Positions 11,983 through 24,059 of a stretch of 64,000 nt of DNA are shown here, in pieces (the first letter of the stretch is position 1; every line of letters begins with the position of its first letter). The notes below the pieces were generated by a model, which was not told the DNA's origin, ran no database searches, and saw nothing but the letters and a program-made list of their open reading frames with translations. The position numbers and the translations under genes are program-made. Source of the DNA: Golubevia sp. BC0850 (Eukaryota > Basidiomycota > Exobasidiomycetes > Golubeviales > Golubeviaceae); assembly GCA_012976225.1 (NCBI GenBank), contig JAAVVG010000002.1:558001-622000 (forward strand), written 5' to 3'.

Positions 11983-12567
11983 TCTTCTATTTGCTTCTTT
12001 GTAAATAGTTCTTTGTCGTAGCCTCTCTTAGATTCTTTCACGAACGCAAGCTAGATTTAATTCTTCCACTCAACTTTGTTCTCTGTACTTTCATTCGCAA
12101 TTCACGCTATTCACAATCTCAACCTCCTGAAAAGACGAAGCTTTTAATTTAAGAAGCCTCAGACTCATTTTCAAAAAAAACGAGGGTTTTATCCTTCTTG
12201 ATCTCCGATAATCACTGATATTCCACCTCTTCCTGCTCTTTCAGTAGTACCTACTACCTTTCCCCTTCGACTTCAGATCGTTCAAACCATTTCCCCTATT
12301 CAGATAAGCAATATCCAAATCATTGAGGCCTTGTTGGTGACCATTGATTGTCTCTATCTTACTTCTGTGCAAAGATAGCGGACCAAAAGAATGAGAGGAT
12401 AGCTCAGAAGAGCGAACTGAACAAAGATCGCAAGAAGTGGAGAAGCCATCGGATAACAAGAAATTTCTTCTCCTCTTCTTACTTTTCCTTCAGTACTTGC
12501 CTTCTCTCATCCTCAACAACTCTCTCATGGTCTCTTATCTTCTCTCACACACACAAACACCCACTCT

Positions 12568-12602
<35 letters not shown>

Positions 12603-12823
12603 CCCTTCATCCTCTTTCGAATCGCACTCTATCTTGGTTCCATCCATCTCATTCCAAGTCTCCAATCAATGGCCGTGTCACCATATCCCTCCCGATTCTT
12701 TCGACCTGATACCAGATTCCATCTCCTTGCTATCCCCACTCGAGATGGTATAATTTCTAACTGAAGATTCGTTCTCTAGGACTGGGGGATGCTGGGTGAT
12801 CAAGAGATTTGGAGATCAGATTC
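11983..12823. other. gene-poor stretch with pyrimidine-rich DNA
   Basis: No supported gene. The plus strand is strongly pyrimidine-rich from about 12440 to 12660 and includes a CT microsatellite. A minus-strand open frame at 12241-12459 could be the last exon of an unrecognised gene: an acceptor-like TTTGCACAG lies upstream of its second half and it ends GKGSRYY. I could not link it to another exon. Confidence 0.4.
12541..12603 (+). repeat. CA and CT microsatellites
   Basis: A short CA run (about 12546-12559) is followed, after a few CTCG units, by an uninterrupted (CT)n run of about 13 units ending near 12602. This is an ordinary simple repeat in a gene-poor stretch. Length polymorphism between strains is likely. 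Confidence 0.9.
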
Positions 12824-13247
12824 ATGGCGGATAAGATTCGAAAGTTGGGACATCCATCCATCTCCACTCTTCTTCAGATTACCGCTTTGTATATCAATGT
12901 CTCTTTGTAGAGTTTGTGTCCTCTATCTTCAAGCAAGACTCGGCTCAAAAGCTCAGTGGAAGATCTCGTATGAGCAAAGGTGAGTTGTTCGTCTCCTTCT
13001 CGAGCGAAGTCCCATTCGGACGCTTAGGAAGAGGAGAGCATTCAGCAGGCTCTCAAAGAGTGACGTTGAAAGAGAAAGGAAAGTTCTTGAAGGTAAGGAG
13101 TTGTATCGATGTGAAATACTTGCTTCTTGCCATGTCTGCCACTCATACTAAGATCTGTCATCACAGTTACGTTCTGTCATGGAAGAACTAAAGATGATTA
13201 TGCAAATTGTTGGAAGTGTTGCAAAAGATAGATTCACATTCTGCGGC
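12824..13247 (+). CDS. doubtful small ORF, possibly frame-disrupted
   Basis: Not recognised, and coding status is uncertain. From ATG 12824 the frame reads MADKIRKLGHPSISTLLQ, then ITALYINVSL and a TAG stop. Immediately after, in a different frame, a long open stretch has gene-like composition: FVSSIFKQDSAQKLSGRSRM, then GRGEHSAGSQRVTLKEKG, up to a GTAAGG donor at 13093, and after a CACAG acceptor LRSVMEELKMIMQIVG with KDRFTF up to about 13247. The switch near 12900 could be a one-base difference or an unrecognised very short intron. A 51-nt GT..AG segment at about 12991-13041 can be read through or removed without changing frame. It is convergent with DHR2. It could also be chance. Confidence 0.3.
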
Positions 13248-13304
13248 AAACAGTGTAAGTTTGATCTTGCAGCAAAAGAAACGGCTGGGACTGTGGATAT
13301 GAAG

Positions 13305-16300
13305 CTAACTCAACCAGCTAGGCTCGATCGCGCTGATCATCCTAGCAAGGATGCTCTTTGTGAAAGCCAATTCTTCGAAGATGATCATGTCCGGTTTTGG
13401 ATTTCGAGAATGAAGAACCGATCCTGGGAAGATTCTGAAGGTCTGTGTTGGGCGAAGATTAAAGAAAGAAGGTGGAAAGAAGAAGGTCAGCAATAGATTT
13501 GACGAGAAGAAATCGTGAAATGGAAGAAAAAGGAAGGACTGAAGAAAAAGCCAAAGCCTGAGAGCAGTCAACTCACCTCTTTCCCATGGACAATCTTATA
13601 GCTTCCATCAGTCTGCCTCATTCCTATCCTATTCTTCCTACCAACTAACAAGCATTTTCTCAACTCTTCGTAATCTTCCGCGTTCCCATCATTGCGATTC
13701 TTGCCTTTGCTAGCTAAGACCGAACTTCCACCCTTCGAAACGATTAGATTCTTAGTTGAAGACTCTTTGTTGACTTCTTCTTCTTCGTCATCCTCGTCAT
13801 TCGAATCAGATGAATCTTTCGAAGTGTCTTCAGACGAAGAATCATCAGATGACTTCTTCCCCTTCTCGGAACCCTTCAAATTAACTTGATCATCACATTC
13901 AATCCCATTGTTCTGACAGATCAAAATCAATTGTTTCCTAATCTCCATAACTTCTTTCAAGCTTCTCTGATTCAAGAAATGATTCTTACACCAGAAATCA
14001 ATCTCCTCTTTGATGATTTTTGGAGATTTCTTTGATTTGCCATTTGATGAGATCCCATCAAGGTTGTTTTCCCCTTTGGATATCTTTGAAGACCCTTCAT
14101 TAATCTCCTCAACAACTTTCAAGTATTCATAGAAGACATTTAAAACAGTTCCATGATCACTGTCTCTATTCTTGAAGCCAATTTTGACCTTTTCGAATTC
14201 TTCTCTCCTCTTTTCATCATCAAAATTAGGTTCCAAGAACAAATTCGGTCTATCAGAGCTTAAGATCGCAACTAGATCTCTGACCTGTCTCGTAACTTTG
14301 GTTCCAAACTTGACTGACTCAAGAAGAGTTCTACTAGAAATAGGAGGTAAAGGTAAATTCGACATTTTCTTTCCCAAGTCAGTGATAATCAGCCCACCTC
14401 CAACTTCAGCAGGTTTAATGGCCTCTAATTGAGCTAGAGAGATTAAAGTGTTGTCCAAACTATCTTTGCTGGGCTTGTCTAACCAATCAAAAGTTTCAGG
14501 ATTGATTCCCATAGAGAACAAGTCCAAGAGAGTTTCTTCTAAGTTGTTTCTTAAAATCTCAGGTTTAACACTTTCGTCTAATCTTTTGTAGTCCCTGGAT
14601 GTGTATAACCTATAGCACTGTCCTTCAGAATCTCTTCCCGCTCTACCACTTCTTTGTAAAGCGTTTGATTTCGAGATCGGAGTGAGTGTTAAAGATGAAA
14701 TCGAAGAAACCGTGTCATAAGTCTTTTCTTTCGAGAAACCTGAATCTATGACATATTTGATTCCTGGAATCGTAATCGAGGTTTCGGCGATGTTAGTTGC
14801 GATCACGATCTTCCTGGTATTTGGCGGTGACGGATTAAAGATTTTGGCCGAAGCTGCTAGTCCTAAAGAAGCGTAAAGTGGAAGAATTAACATCTCTTGT
14901 AGTCTTGAAGTTGATTTCTCTCCTTCTTCTTGATCTTCTCCATTTCCTGAAACTTGAAGCTTGGCGCCTCGAGCTTTTCTCTTCTCCAACTCTTCACCAT
15001 AACCTTCTAAATCTCTCCCATAAGACCTTAAACTTCCACAAAGATTATCAATATCTTCTTGTCCAGTCATGAACACCAGAATATCTCCCTCTGGTTTTGA
15101 AGTATGGATCTGTAAGATAGTTTTTAAAGCAGCCAATGGAAAGTCATCTACAGGTTCTTCGGTATGATAAAGAGTAACAGCATGTTGTCTGCCTTTGACA
15201 TAAAGAATAGGGGCTGCCAATTCCGAAACCGAGTTTGAACCTTCAAGTTTCCTTTTCTTCTTGTTAGATCTTTCAGGTTCGAAATCTAAACCCAGTTCTT
15301 TCAGTTCCTCTTCTTCTTCCTCCTCCTCTCTAACTTTGTTCTTGATTGATTTCGGAATTAATTTTCCAGCCTTAGAAAAGAATTCAGCAAAACTTTCGGC
15401 ATTAATAGTAGCACTCATGACCAAAATCTTAAGTTCAAAGACCTCTTCCCCATTTCTTCTACCTTTCAAAATCCATTCCCTTCTCCTCTGCTTTCGAATC
15501 TTTTGAATTTTCTTAGCTAGTCCCAAGATGAGATCAGTTCTAATAGTTCTTTCATGTGCCTCATCTATGATCAGAATCGAATATTGAGGAATTAAAGAGG
15601 CTGTTGTTACGATTTCTTTCTGCTTTCCTTTTCCTTTCCCTCTTTCCTCCTCATCACCACTCTCTTTTGTTTCTAAACTTTTAGGTCCGTGTCCACCACC
15701 AGCTACCATCTCTCTCAATAACCAACCATCAGTCATAAACTTAATTTTAGTTTCATAACCACTTCTATCATCGAATCTTATTGAGTATCCAACTAGATTC
15801 CCCGCTCCTTTTCCCTTGCCCTTTCCTTTCTTGAGATCTTTTCTGAGGTCTTTATCAAGGTTGATAGGTGATATATTTGGACAACCTAATTCTTGAGCTA
15901 CCCTTCTTGCTAAAGAGGTGGCTGCAACTCTACGAGGTTGAGTAATTCCGATTTGAGTTTTTGAAGGTGCTAGACCGGCTTCAAAGAGGAATTGAGGAAT
16001 TTCTGGAAAGAAGTAATCGGGAGAAAAAGGAGAACAAGGGGGGAGGATGAGAAATGAAGCATGAAGGAGTGATGGAAACAGAGGTGAGCTCTTTCAATTG
16101 GAGATCTTGAGAGTTTCTGGAGGCGATCATCTTTGGCTGATCTCTAGAGGACTTTAAATCTTAGTCAAGAAAACATGTCACAACCAGAAAGATGATTCTC
16201 ACTCCCAGGTCCTCCCGTCCAGAAATCCTGTGTCCAGCTAGACCACCCTTTCTCCTCCTTTCCGAGATCACTCTCCAAGAGATCCAGCCAGTCATATCTT

Positions 16301-16823
16301 GTATTCAATCTCTGACTGTGTCTGGAATTGTACGACCGAGAGCTCTTTACCAAAGTATGGCGGCCTTTCCCACCTTTTTTTTTTGTGAAGATTTCAACTC
16401 CAACCCCACGGCAGCTCACGCTTGTACTTCCTTCCAACGCTGGATGTGTTGAGTTGAATCTGTATTGCTTTCTCTCTTGATTCATTCCAACACTCGTACG
16501 CAGATTGTCTCTCTTCTCAGCCAAAAGTAAGCTTCTTTTCATCTTTGACTTCTGCCACTCTCTCTCTTCGTCGTACACTCACGAGTAGTCTTTCCACTTC
16601 CAGTCTCTCCCAAAATCACCACCGTATCATTGTTCTTGACAGCATCTACGATAGCATCCTTTCCGGACCAGATGGGAAGCTTCTGTCTTGAGAGTTGAAT
16701 GGCTGGATCTCGATTGATGGAAGTAGAAGGGTCATCATCCCCTTTCTTGCGCTTTCCAGTATTCAATTTCTGTTTCTTTGAGGAACTGCTGTTTGAATTC
16801 GTTTGAGGAGAATTGGAAATCAT
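13305..16823 (-). CDS. DHR2: DEAH-box RNA helicase, DHR2/DHX33 type
   Basis: Three exons (16823-16583, 16002-13577, 13442-13305) give 934 aa. Motifs in order: GETGSGKTTQ (I), TQPRRVAA (Ia), IIDEAHERT (II, DEAH), SATINAE (III), FMTGQEDI, ATNIAETSITI (V), QRSGRAGRDSEGQCYRLY (VI), then the HA2 and OB parts ending FRIFPGSVLHSRNPKP, the EELAFTK stretch and AIEPSWLS. The last exon lies beyond an apparent stop and is reached through the GTGAGT donor after GKE, phase 0. Yeast Dhr2 acts in the nucleolus in 18S rRNA maturation; architecture and length fit, but DHX33 and DHR2 are not separable by eye. Acidic Ser/Asp/Glu inserts occur between the motifs. The ATG at 16823 has a better start context (A at -3) than one at 16865. 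Intron 1 is 580 nt, an outlier here. Confidence 0.88.
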
Positions 16824-17428
16824 CTTTTGAAAGATGGGTGGGTTGAGAAGAGAGGGAGAAGTCATACAATATGTAGAAGAACAACACAAAAAAAACCCGT
16901 TTATATCCGTCGTGCGCTCTCAAACGCAACCTTTTAAGGACTGATTTGAGTTTCAACAAGACAAAGAGAGAATGTCTTGCCACTTTGCCGGCAGGATGGC
17001 GATGTGATTGAGGTCTCTAATGAGCGAGTGAGTCAGTTCTCGAGGACTTGCTCCAATTTCAAGGGGTAAGATGCATTTCAGAGAGCCAGAAATGGGTTCA
17101 GTGTGTAGCGTTACCGGTTAGATGCAAGAAGGAGAATAAATTTCCAAGATCTGAAGTTGAAGGGCGATTAAGAGTGTTTCGGAATTCAGGCCCAGAACAC
17201 CATTGTCTCCCCTGCAACTAGTCCTTTCTTCTCGTTCCACCATCACTCCACCATTAATTCCATATCAAGCTCTATCGATTCCCTATCCAAAGCATTCAAT
17301 ACACATCTATCAGCCAGCCTCAACGCAACCTTGCACTTTCAGTTTCAACTCATCCCAATCGGTCTTGTTCCCACCTCCATTGACAACCACTACCCCCTTA
17401 ACCCTCTATCTTGGCTCTGACCTTCTAC
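16824..17428. other. divergent intergenic region DHR2 / HSF-type factor
   Basis: About 605 bp between two divergent starts, presumably holding both promoters and 5' leaders. The plus strand from about 17200 to 17410 is pyrimidine- and CA-rich, consistent with a fungal 5' leader. I see no RNA gene or obvious protein-coding exon. Confidence 0.5.
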
Positions 17429-20400
17429 ATGATGGCAGTACCATCTTCACCAACACGACGTCAAACTGGATTCAATCCCACAATGGATTCAACTTCAACC
17501 AGAACGAGAAACGATACTTCAAGTACAATCATTCCAGATTCGAAGGACAAGATTCAGACTGAGCAGCACTTCGTTCAGGTGAGTCACACTTGGGACGCGA
17601 CATGCCGATATGGTTGGCTCGATCGAATAGAATAGATGAGAGGGGAATCACTCACAGAGAAGGAGGAGATTGGACTGGGAGGAGGGAATGGCATGGGCCG
17701 ATTAAGGAAAGGGATTGATTAGCAGGTCAGAAGGTGTCCTTCTACCCCCTCTCTTATCTTCCCCTTCTTCTATCCCTTCAATCATGGGCTAGTTCTACTG
17801 TATTCCAGTTCGATTTCAATCACATCTCTTGCACCATGTCAGTCGTACTCACCCATGATTCAATCTCCAATATCTTCTCGTAGCAACCACTTCCAATTCC
17901 AGGAACTATCACTACTTCTCAACCTCATCATCAATCTTCTCAATCACCTTCCGAACTTCCGACTCCACCAGATGCAGAAGCCTTATTGAACTTTTCAATT
18001 CCAACTTCTATCAATTCGCAATCCAGTCAGAATCACGTTAGAGAGGATCAGAAAGGTGTGGTTCTAGACTCTTTAGTACCGGTTAGCACCGCCGCCCCAA
18101 CTCCAACCCCAACAAGCAATCATTCATATCCAACAAGTTCAACTCCTGGTTCTTTAACTTCTTCAAGCTTAGGTTTATCAAATTCTAATTCTAGGAATCT
18201 CAATGGCAATGGCAATAATGGTATAAGTTTAGGATCTTGGAACGTTTCTGGTTCTCAAAGATCTTCACTAGGATTTGGTTATTCTCCATATTCTACTAAA
18301 AGCAGTGGTTTTAAGATTTCTTCTGAACGTGGCGGATCTAATGTCAGTCCTACTCCTAACTCTGCTTCACCAAGAACAAGAGAACCAAATACCTCGATCG
18401 AATTGGAAGGAACTCCAGAAAGAGATTCTAGAATGGAAGGTGAAGGAACTGGAGATTCTGCTGGAGTTTTTAGTTTCTCTTCTCCTTATTTCGGACCTCA
18501 GATTTCAAACAATCAAGATGAAGATTTAGATGGATCCGAAATCGATGTTGATATTTCAGGTGGTGATGTGAAATCTCCAGGATGGGCAGCTATCACTTTA
18601 GGACAACTTTCATTGAGTGGGAATCCTAATGATTCAGGAGGTGGATTATCAACTTCTCCATATTTGAGTACTTCTACAAACCGTCAAGGAGCAGTTGGTG
18701 GGATTTCATCTAGTAGAGGTGGCGGCGGAGGATCAGTTCCAATGGTTGCTTCAAATTCAGGTTCTGGATCTTCAACGAATGCATCTAGAAGATATCCACC
18801 GATCTCATCTTCCAACAGACCTTCCAACAACCGGACCAACTCAGGTTTATCATCTAGTTTTCAATCTGGAAGTCCTGCTTCTAGATCTTTACCTTCGGCA
18901 GATGACGCAATTCAAGCAGCAGCAATGCATAGAAGAGCTTCTTATAATCGAACTGCGAGTGGAGCTCCTAGAACTAGCTTCGGAACTTCTGGTCCACCTA
19001 GTAGTTTTAGCTTTGGAGCTTCAGGAGTTGGGAATGGAAGTCCAGGCTCTCCAAGTCCCATGGGGATCGTAGCATCTAGTTCTATGACATCGAATGGCTC
19101 TTCTAGATTTGGAAGGAAATCTGGAGGTGGTGGTAGAAGGAGAGCTTCGAGATCTAGAGACAGAGCTAAAGTTAACGTTAGAGGTAAAGGTAGAGTGACA
19201 GCGGATGGTGAATTCGATGACGATGCTACGGACGATGATGAAATGGCTTTAGACGTTAATGATGAAGATGATGATACTGAAGATGAACTATTGGTAGGCA
19301 AGAATGGTGGTAGAGTTGGTAGTGAAAGTGTGGTTGGAGATATGGATCAAGACTCAGAAATGGAAGAATCAGAAAGTGGGTCCACTTACGGAGAAAGTCA
19401 AAAACGAATGGGTGGAAATGGTTGGAGCATCAATAGTAATGGAATTGGTGCCAATCGAAATCTTTCTGGTTATTACACTTCTACTAGAGGTGAATATGTT
19501 GGGAATTCCAAATTATCAACTTCTGGTGGTTCTTCTTCGTTATCAAGACCTTCGTTATTGGATAGAGCTAGAAACTCAGCTTCTCAAAGTCCAAGTCTTG
19601 GTTTGACTTTAAATAATGGAATTCCAACTAATAGTAGTAGATCTTTCAACAATGGTTTTGATTCTCCTAGAGGAATTGGAGGTGGTGGAATGAGTTCAAG
19701 TTTCAATAATGGAATTGGGATTGGTACCAGTCCAAATAGTTCCGGTAGACATCATCCTTATGCTCAAAGTCCAAGATCTGTTAGTGGAAGCTTTGGTGCC
19801 TCTAATGGTTCTCCTTCAAATAGATCTAATCTAACTTCTTCAAATCCGATTTCAACAAATTTGAAAAGAGGTGGGTTTGGTGAATCGAACAACAATTCAA
19901 GTCTTTCAGCTTCGAGTTCCAATTCAAGGATAGGGGTCTCACCACTTTCAAAAGGTGGTTCAAGTTCTTCAGGTACTATTGCAACTTCTTCAAGTCCAAG
20001 AAATCCATCCTCAAATCTGCCACCTCTAGTAACTCGAGGTTCAAGTAAAAGATCCTCGACTCAACAAGAACCACCTGAAGAAGACAATTTAAGTGGTAGT
20101 GGTGATGAAACTGAATCTTCAGAAGAGATTTCTTCTTCATCAATTCCAAAATCCAAACCTTCTACTTCTCCTTCAACTTCTTTGTCAACCTCCAATTCTA
20201 AGAAAGTGGTTTCCAATGTGAATGATGATGGTACTACAGCAGCTTCTGCCGCTGCTATTAGAAATCGTTTAGGTGGAGCTTCAAATTGTTCTGCTTTCAT
20301 TTCTAAACTTTGGCATTTGATGAGTAATCCTGAGAAATATAGAGATTATATCAGGTGGAGTGAAGGTGGAGATTCGATTATACTTTTTAGTGATAATCAG

Positions 20401-21061
20401 AAACAAGACGCTTTTGCAAAAGAAGTTTTACCCAAACTTTTCAAACATGGCAATGTTGCGAGTTTTGTTAGGCAGCTGAATGTGAGTCCTATCACAGGAG
20501 TAGAATTTCGAAGTCGCCGAAAATTGGAAACTTCCTTGAGGGGTTGAGTGAAGGGTTCAGCTCAGCGACTTCAGGACCCTTTCCTTACTCCTACTAACTT
20601 CATCAACTCTCTTTTCATTCAAATCTTTCCAGCTCTACGGGTTTCAAAGAGTCCCGACTTCTCGATCTTTAGATGACGCAGAACAATCCTCTGCTTTTCA
20701 GGCTCTAAGCTCCAATCAAAGTGGTCTTTCTTCCAATTGGTCTTCTAGAAAATCTAAACATCAGATAGCATCAAGTGCTGGAGCTTTCTATGGTCCTCAT
20801 TCTGCTTTCGTTCATCCAAATTTCATGAGAGGTGGTGAAGATAGGTTACCCTCCATGAAACCTAGGTCTTCTAAGGGGAAGAAAAACACAGAAAAGGACG
20901 TGGATCAAGAAGATGAAGGTCCGACGAAAGAGAATGGAGATAGATTAGATGGCAATGGGATGGAAATAGCTGGCAAGATCGAGAAGAGAGGTCAGGTAAC
21001 GAAAGTGGCGGGACATCAGCAAGAAGAAAGCGACGATGAAGATGATTTGGCTTTTGATTGA
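17429..21061 (+). CDS. HSF-type transcription factor with C-terminal DNA-binding domain
   Basis: Three exons (17429-17578, 17884-20481, 20633-21061) give 1058 aa. Residues about 60-890 are low complexity, rich in Ser, Gly, Asn and Pro, with an acidic patch ([13 protein letters not shown], about 460-490) and a basic patch just before it ([10 protein letters not shown]). The HSF winged helix starts at about 905: [28 protein letters not shown], recognition helix [22 protein letters not shown], then [17 protein letters not shown]. The domain thus sits near the C-terminus, and the wing between YGFQRV and FVHPNF is expanded to about 50 residues. After it comes only a charged tail ending DEDDLAFD, with no clear heptad repeat for trimerisation. 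It may be Hsf1 or an Sfl1/Mga1-type regulator; I cannot decide. An intron inside the domain follows VRQLN. Confidence 0.85.
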
Positions 21062-22086
21062 GAGCCTACAAATTCTTTTCGCTCTACTTTTCTCTCTCCC
21101 TCTCTCTCCATCTGGAAGCATCAAATCCAAGCTAATCTCGCAAGATCATCGCAAGTGAAATCGTTCTGATCTTGGTCAGCGACGTTGAACTCTCTCTCTT
21201 TTTCCTATTTCATCAATTACATTCCTTCTCTTCTTTGTCTCTTCAATCTTTCAATTATTGTTAATAATCAAGCGCAAATATCAACTTAGTAAACCAAGAT
21301 CCGAGTCCCAAAGTTCAGAACCTCAGCTCTTCCATATCTCCTATCCCAATGATCATACACGATTCCTTCTTTCCCGTTCTCCCTTTTTTTTCCTTTTTTT
21401 GTTGTTGTTGTTACTTTGTCTCCTCTGCTTCGATTCCGCACTCCCAACTCCAGCATTTGATATCTTCTTCACCATCTCAACTTTCATTCTTTCCTCCCCT
21501 TTCATTTTCTCTCAACTTCTTTCTCGGCTTCGCTTCTTTGACCCCCTGCTTTTCTCTTTCTCAAATCTTTTTGTTGTTTCATGACTTTTATATCGTCTGT
21601 ACTACCAATAATGTCTATCTTCTGAAGCTTTGAAGAGCTCGCAGACTCGCTCAAGTTACAAGCCACTAGCCACCTCTTGATTTCCACCTTGTCTCTCCTC
21701 TTAGAGGGTGAGGATCGTTCTCTGATAATGGGAATCGATTGAAGGAGATCTTTCGGAAGAAGGAGGGATCTTTGCTTCGGTCTCGAAAGGAAGCGAGGTT
21801 CTTGGAACTCCTTCCAAGCGAAGGTTCGTTTCCTTCCCGCTTTATCTCCACTCAGTCTTTTCTGGTTCCTTAACGTGTGGTAACAACTTGCGTCCTGATG
21901 AAAGATACGACGGTTCAAATAGAAGTCCATGAGAAAGGTATGAAGAGAGAAGAGGGTCTTCCATTCCATTCGAATTTCCCTTCTTTCAAACCACTGCATT
22001 GTTCTCTATCTCTTCAATCAACTTCTCCTCCTATTGGCTCTACCAACCCCTCAATCGGTAAACGAACCAAAAGCATCACATTCATT
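21062..22086. other. long intergenic region upstream of the acid phosphatase
   Basis: About 1 kb between two plus-strand genes. It holds the 3' flank of the HSF-type gene and the presumed acid phosphatase promoter. Plus-strand T-rich tracts occur at about 21377-21412 (TTTTTTTCC and GTT repeats). A 165-codon minus-strand open frame (21502-21999) has no features I recognise. No CACGTG box was seen close to the ATG. Confidence 0.5.
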
Positions 22087-23864
22087 ATGATCGCATCACT
22101 CTCTTTGGCGTTCACCTCTTTGATTCTCCTATCTTCCGATTGGACGGCCAGTGCCAGTTCGGTAGAGGTCAGAGGATACCAGACTAGCAAATGGATCTTG
22201 GAAGAACATCTTGGAAAGTGAGTTCACAGATCAAATTTTCGGTACCCCAGTCCTTATCGAGAGTGAAGAAATTACGTATGCTGAGCTTATCTCCTTCGTC
22301 AAAAACTCGTGCAGCCTCTCTCCTTACTTCAAGGCTCCTCTCTCACACGGAATCAAAGATGGAATTCCGGAAGGTTGCAAAGTTGATCAAGTCTCCTTGA
22401 TGCACCGTCATGGATCCAGGTGAGCGTGTGTCGTGGGCGGCTCTGTTCTCGATTTCTCCAACGGTCGGATGAGTACACAATCTCACATTTTTTATCCTCT
22501 TCCCTCTTGCAGATATCCAATCCCGGAAGAAATTGGAGTCATCGCAAACCTCAGCTGTAAGTCGAAGGTCAGGGAGTGCTTACTTTTCTAGGATCGTGAT
22601 CCAGCCAGCTCACCCCCAATTCCCCTCTCTGTCTCGAACAACACAGATTACATCAACAATAACACCGAGATGTTCTCGAACCCCAAATCCAAAGTTCCTA
22701 GAGCTTTCGAGTTTCTGGCCACGAAAGGCTGGAAAAATGAGGCTTTCACGACAAACAACCTTTCTTCAATTGGTCGCAAGCAATTGTTCGATCACGGTGT
22801 TGACTTCAGTCTCAAATACCCGGGTCTATACACCAATCAAGTTCTGGCTGGTGGTCAGGATAGAGTTGTAGAGTCTGCTCAGTTCTTCAGCGCTGGCTAC
22901 TTTGGTCCTCACGTCAACGAGACTGCCACTCTCACAGTGATTGGAGAGAATAACTCAACGATCTCTTTCATTACTCCTATGGACACCTGCCACGAATGGA
23001 GCTACGGATCAGGCGGAACTCCAGTTGCAGAGTGGGGCAAGGTCTATCTTCCAAAAATGTCAAAAAGAATCAATTCCGCTCTCAAGCGGAGCTATCCTGA
23101 GGTTGCTTTCACTGATTCGATGACTCATGCTATGCTCTACAACTGCGCCTACGAGACTGCCGTCAAAGGAAGCAGCGACTGGTGTGGGGTATTCAAGAGA
23201 AGTGAGATCGAGGATTTCGAGTGAGTCGATTCAGCCTGAGAGGAGCATAGTCGCCATCTACTGACCTTTCTTTTCGTATCAACAGATACGAACTCGATAT
23301 CTTGATGAGAGGAGCTTTTGGTTATGGTCTGCCAAACAATCAAGGTCCTGTCCTTGGAGCTCTTTACATCTCGAACTTGACCGAAAGATTAAATCAAAAT
23401 GAGACAAACTTGTGGCTCGAATTCGGGCATGATACCACTATTGATTTAGTTCTATCTTCTCTAGGGTTGGTCGATGACAAGAGATACCCATCTACAGGTC
23501 CTGTCAACCCTTCGAGGAATTGGAGAGTGAGTTGAGCAGAGCTCGAGAGGAGCGGTGACCTTTTGCATCTCCCGAGGTTTCGCTGACCACGAACGTCGAC
23601 CTTCTTTCCCCTCCTGATTTCTAGACAAGCTACCAAGTTCCATTCGCAGCTCAGATGATCTCTCAAAGACTATCTTGTGGCTCGGAGTCCAGGTTCCAAA
23701 TCGTCTTGAATGATTCTCCTTTGGATCTCTCTCCTGTCTGCAAGATTGACAAGCATGGAAGTTGTCTTCTCGGCGACTTCCTTGAATCCGAAGCAGTCCA
23801 GAAGGCTAACGAAGTGAAGCAGGGAGATGAAACCTGGGTAGCTGCCTGTGGTGAAGGTGTCTAG
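22087..23864 (+). CDS. secreted histidine acid phosphatase (phytase/PHO5-like)
   Basis: Six exons (22087-22217, 22315-22419, 22513-22556, 22647-23220, 23286-23526, 23625-23864) give 444 aa. The start provides a signal peptide (MIASLSLAFTSLILLSS). The catalytic RHGSRYP motif spans introns 2 and 3, preceded by GCKVDQVSLMH; the proton-donor motif is EFGHDTT. Asn-X-Ser/Thr sites (NNNT, NETA, NNST, NLTE) fit a glycosylated secreted or wall enzyme that releases phosphate from organic esters. The intron after EEHLG is chosen because it yields LSPYFKAPLSHGIKDG in frame, as in relatives; an overlapping open frame across it is not coding. Substrate (phytate or broad) cannot be read from sequence. It is convergent with SUS1, with 195 bp between stops. 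Confidence 0.93.
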
Positions 23865-24059
23865 TCGCTGTATCGTCAATTTTGTTCTTGTTACATCACA
23901 TTTAAATCACTTCAAATGGCCCCAATTGATGGCGGTGTGCTCTTTCGGTAAACCTCATACAGCGTGTTTAGCGCACGAGAAACGCTTTCAGAAAGGCGGA
24001 GATGATAAATACAAAAAGGCCAAGGGAGGGAAGAAAGGGGACACTGGGCAACATCTGTT

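Noticed and set aside
13179-13496. Plus-strand open frame of about 105 codons
   Set aside because: Its second half is antisense to the last DHR2 exon (13305-13442), whose protein sequence matches the helicase C-terminus. Only the part before about 13250 could belong to another gene.
15261-15506. Ser-rich plus-strand open frame
   Set aside because: Antisense of the acidic insert in DHR2; composition results from GAA/GAG repeats on the other strand.
16165-16578. Minus-strand open frame inside DHR2 intron 1
   Set aside because: Its frame does not connect GSGKTT to IPQFLFEAG, and no helicase or other motif is visible.
22211-22423. Alternative frame through the first intron of the acid phosphatase
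   Set aside because: It starts without ATG. Splicing 22218-22314 gives an in-phase product that matches histidine acid phosphatases, so this frame is intronic.
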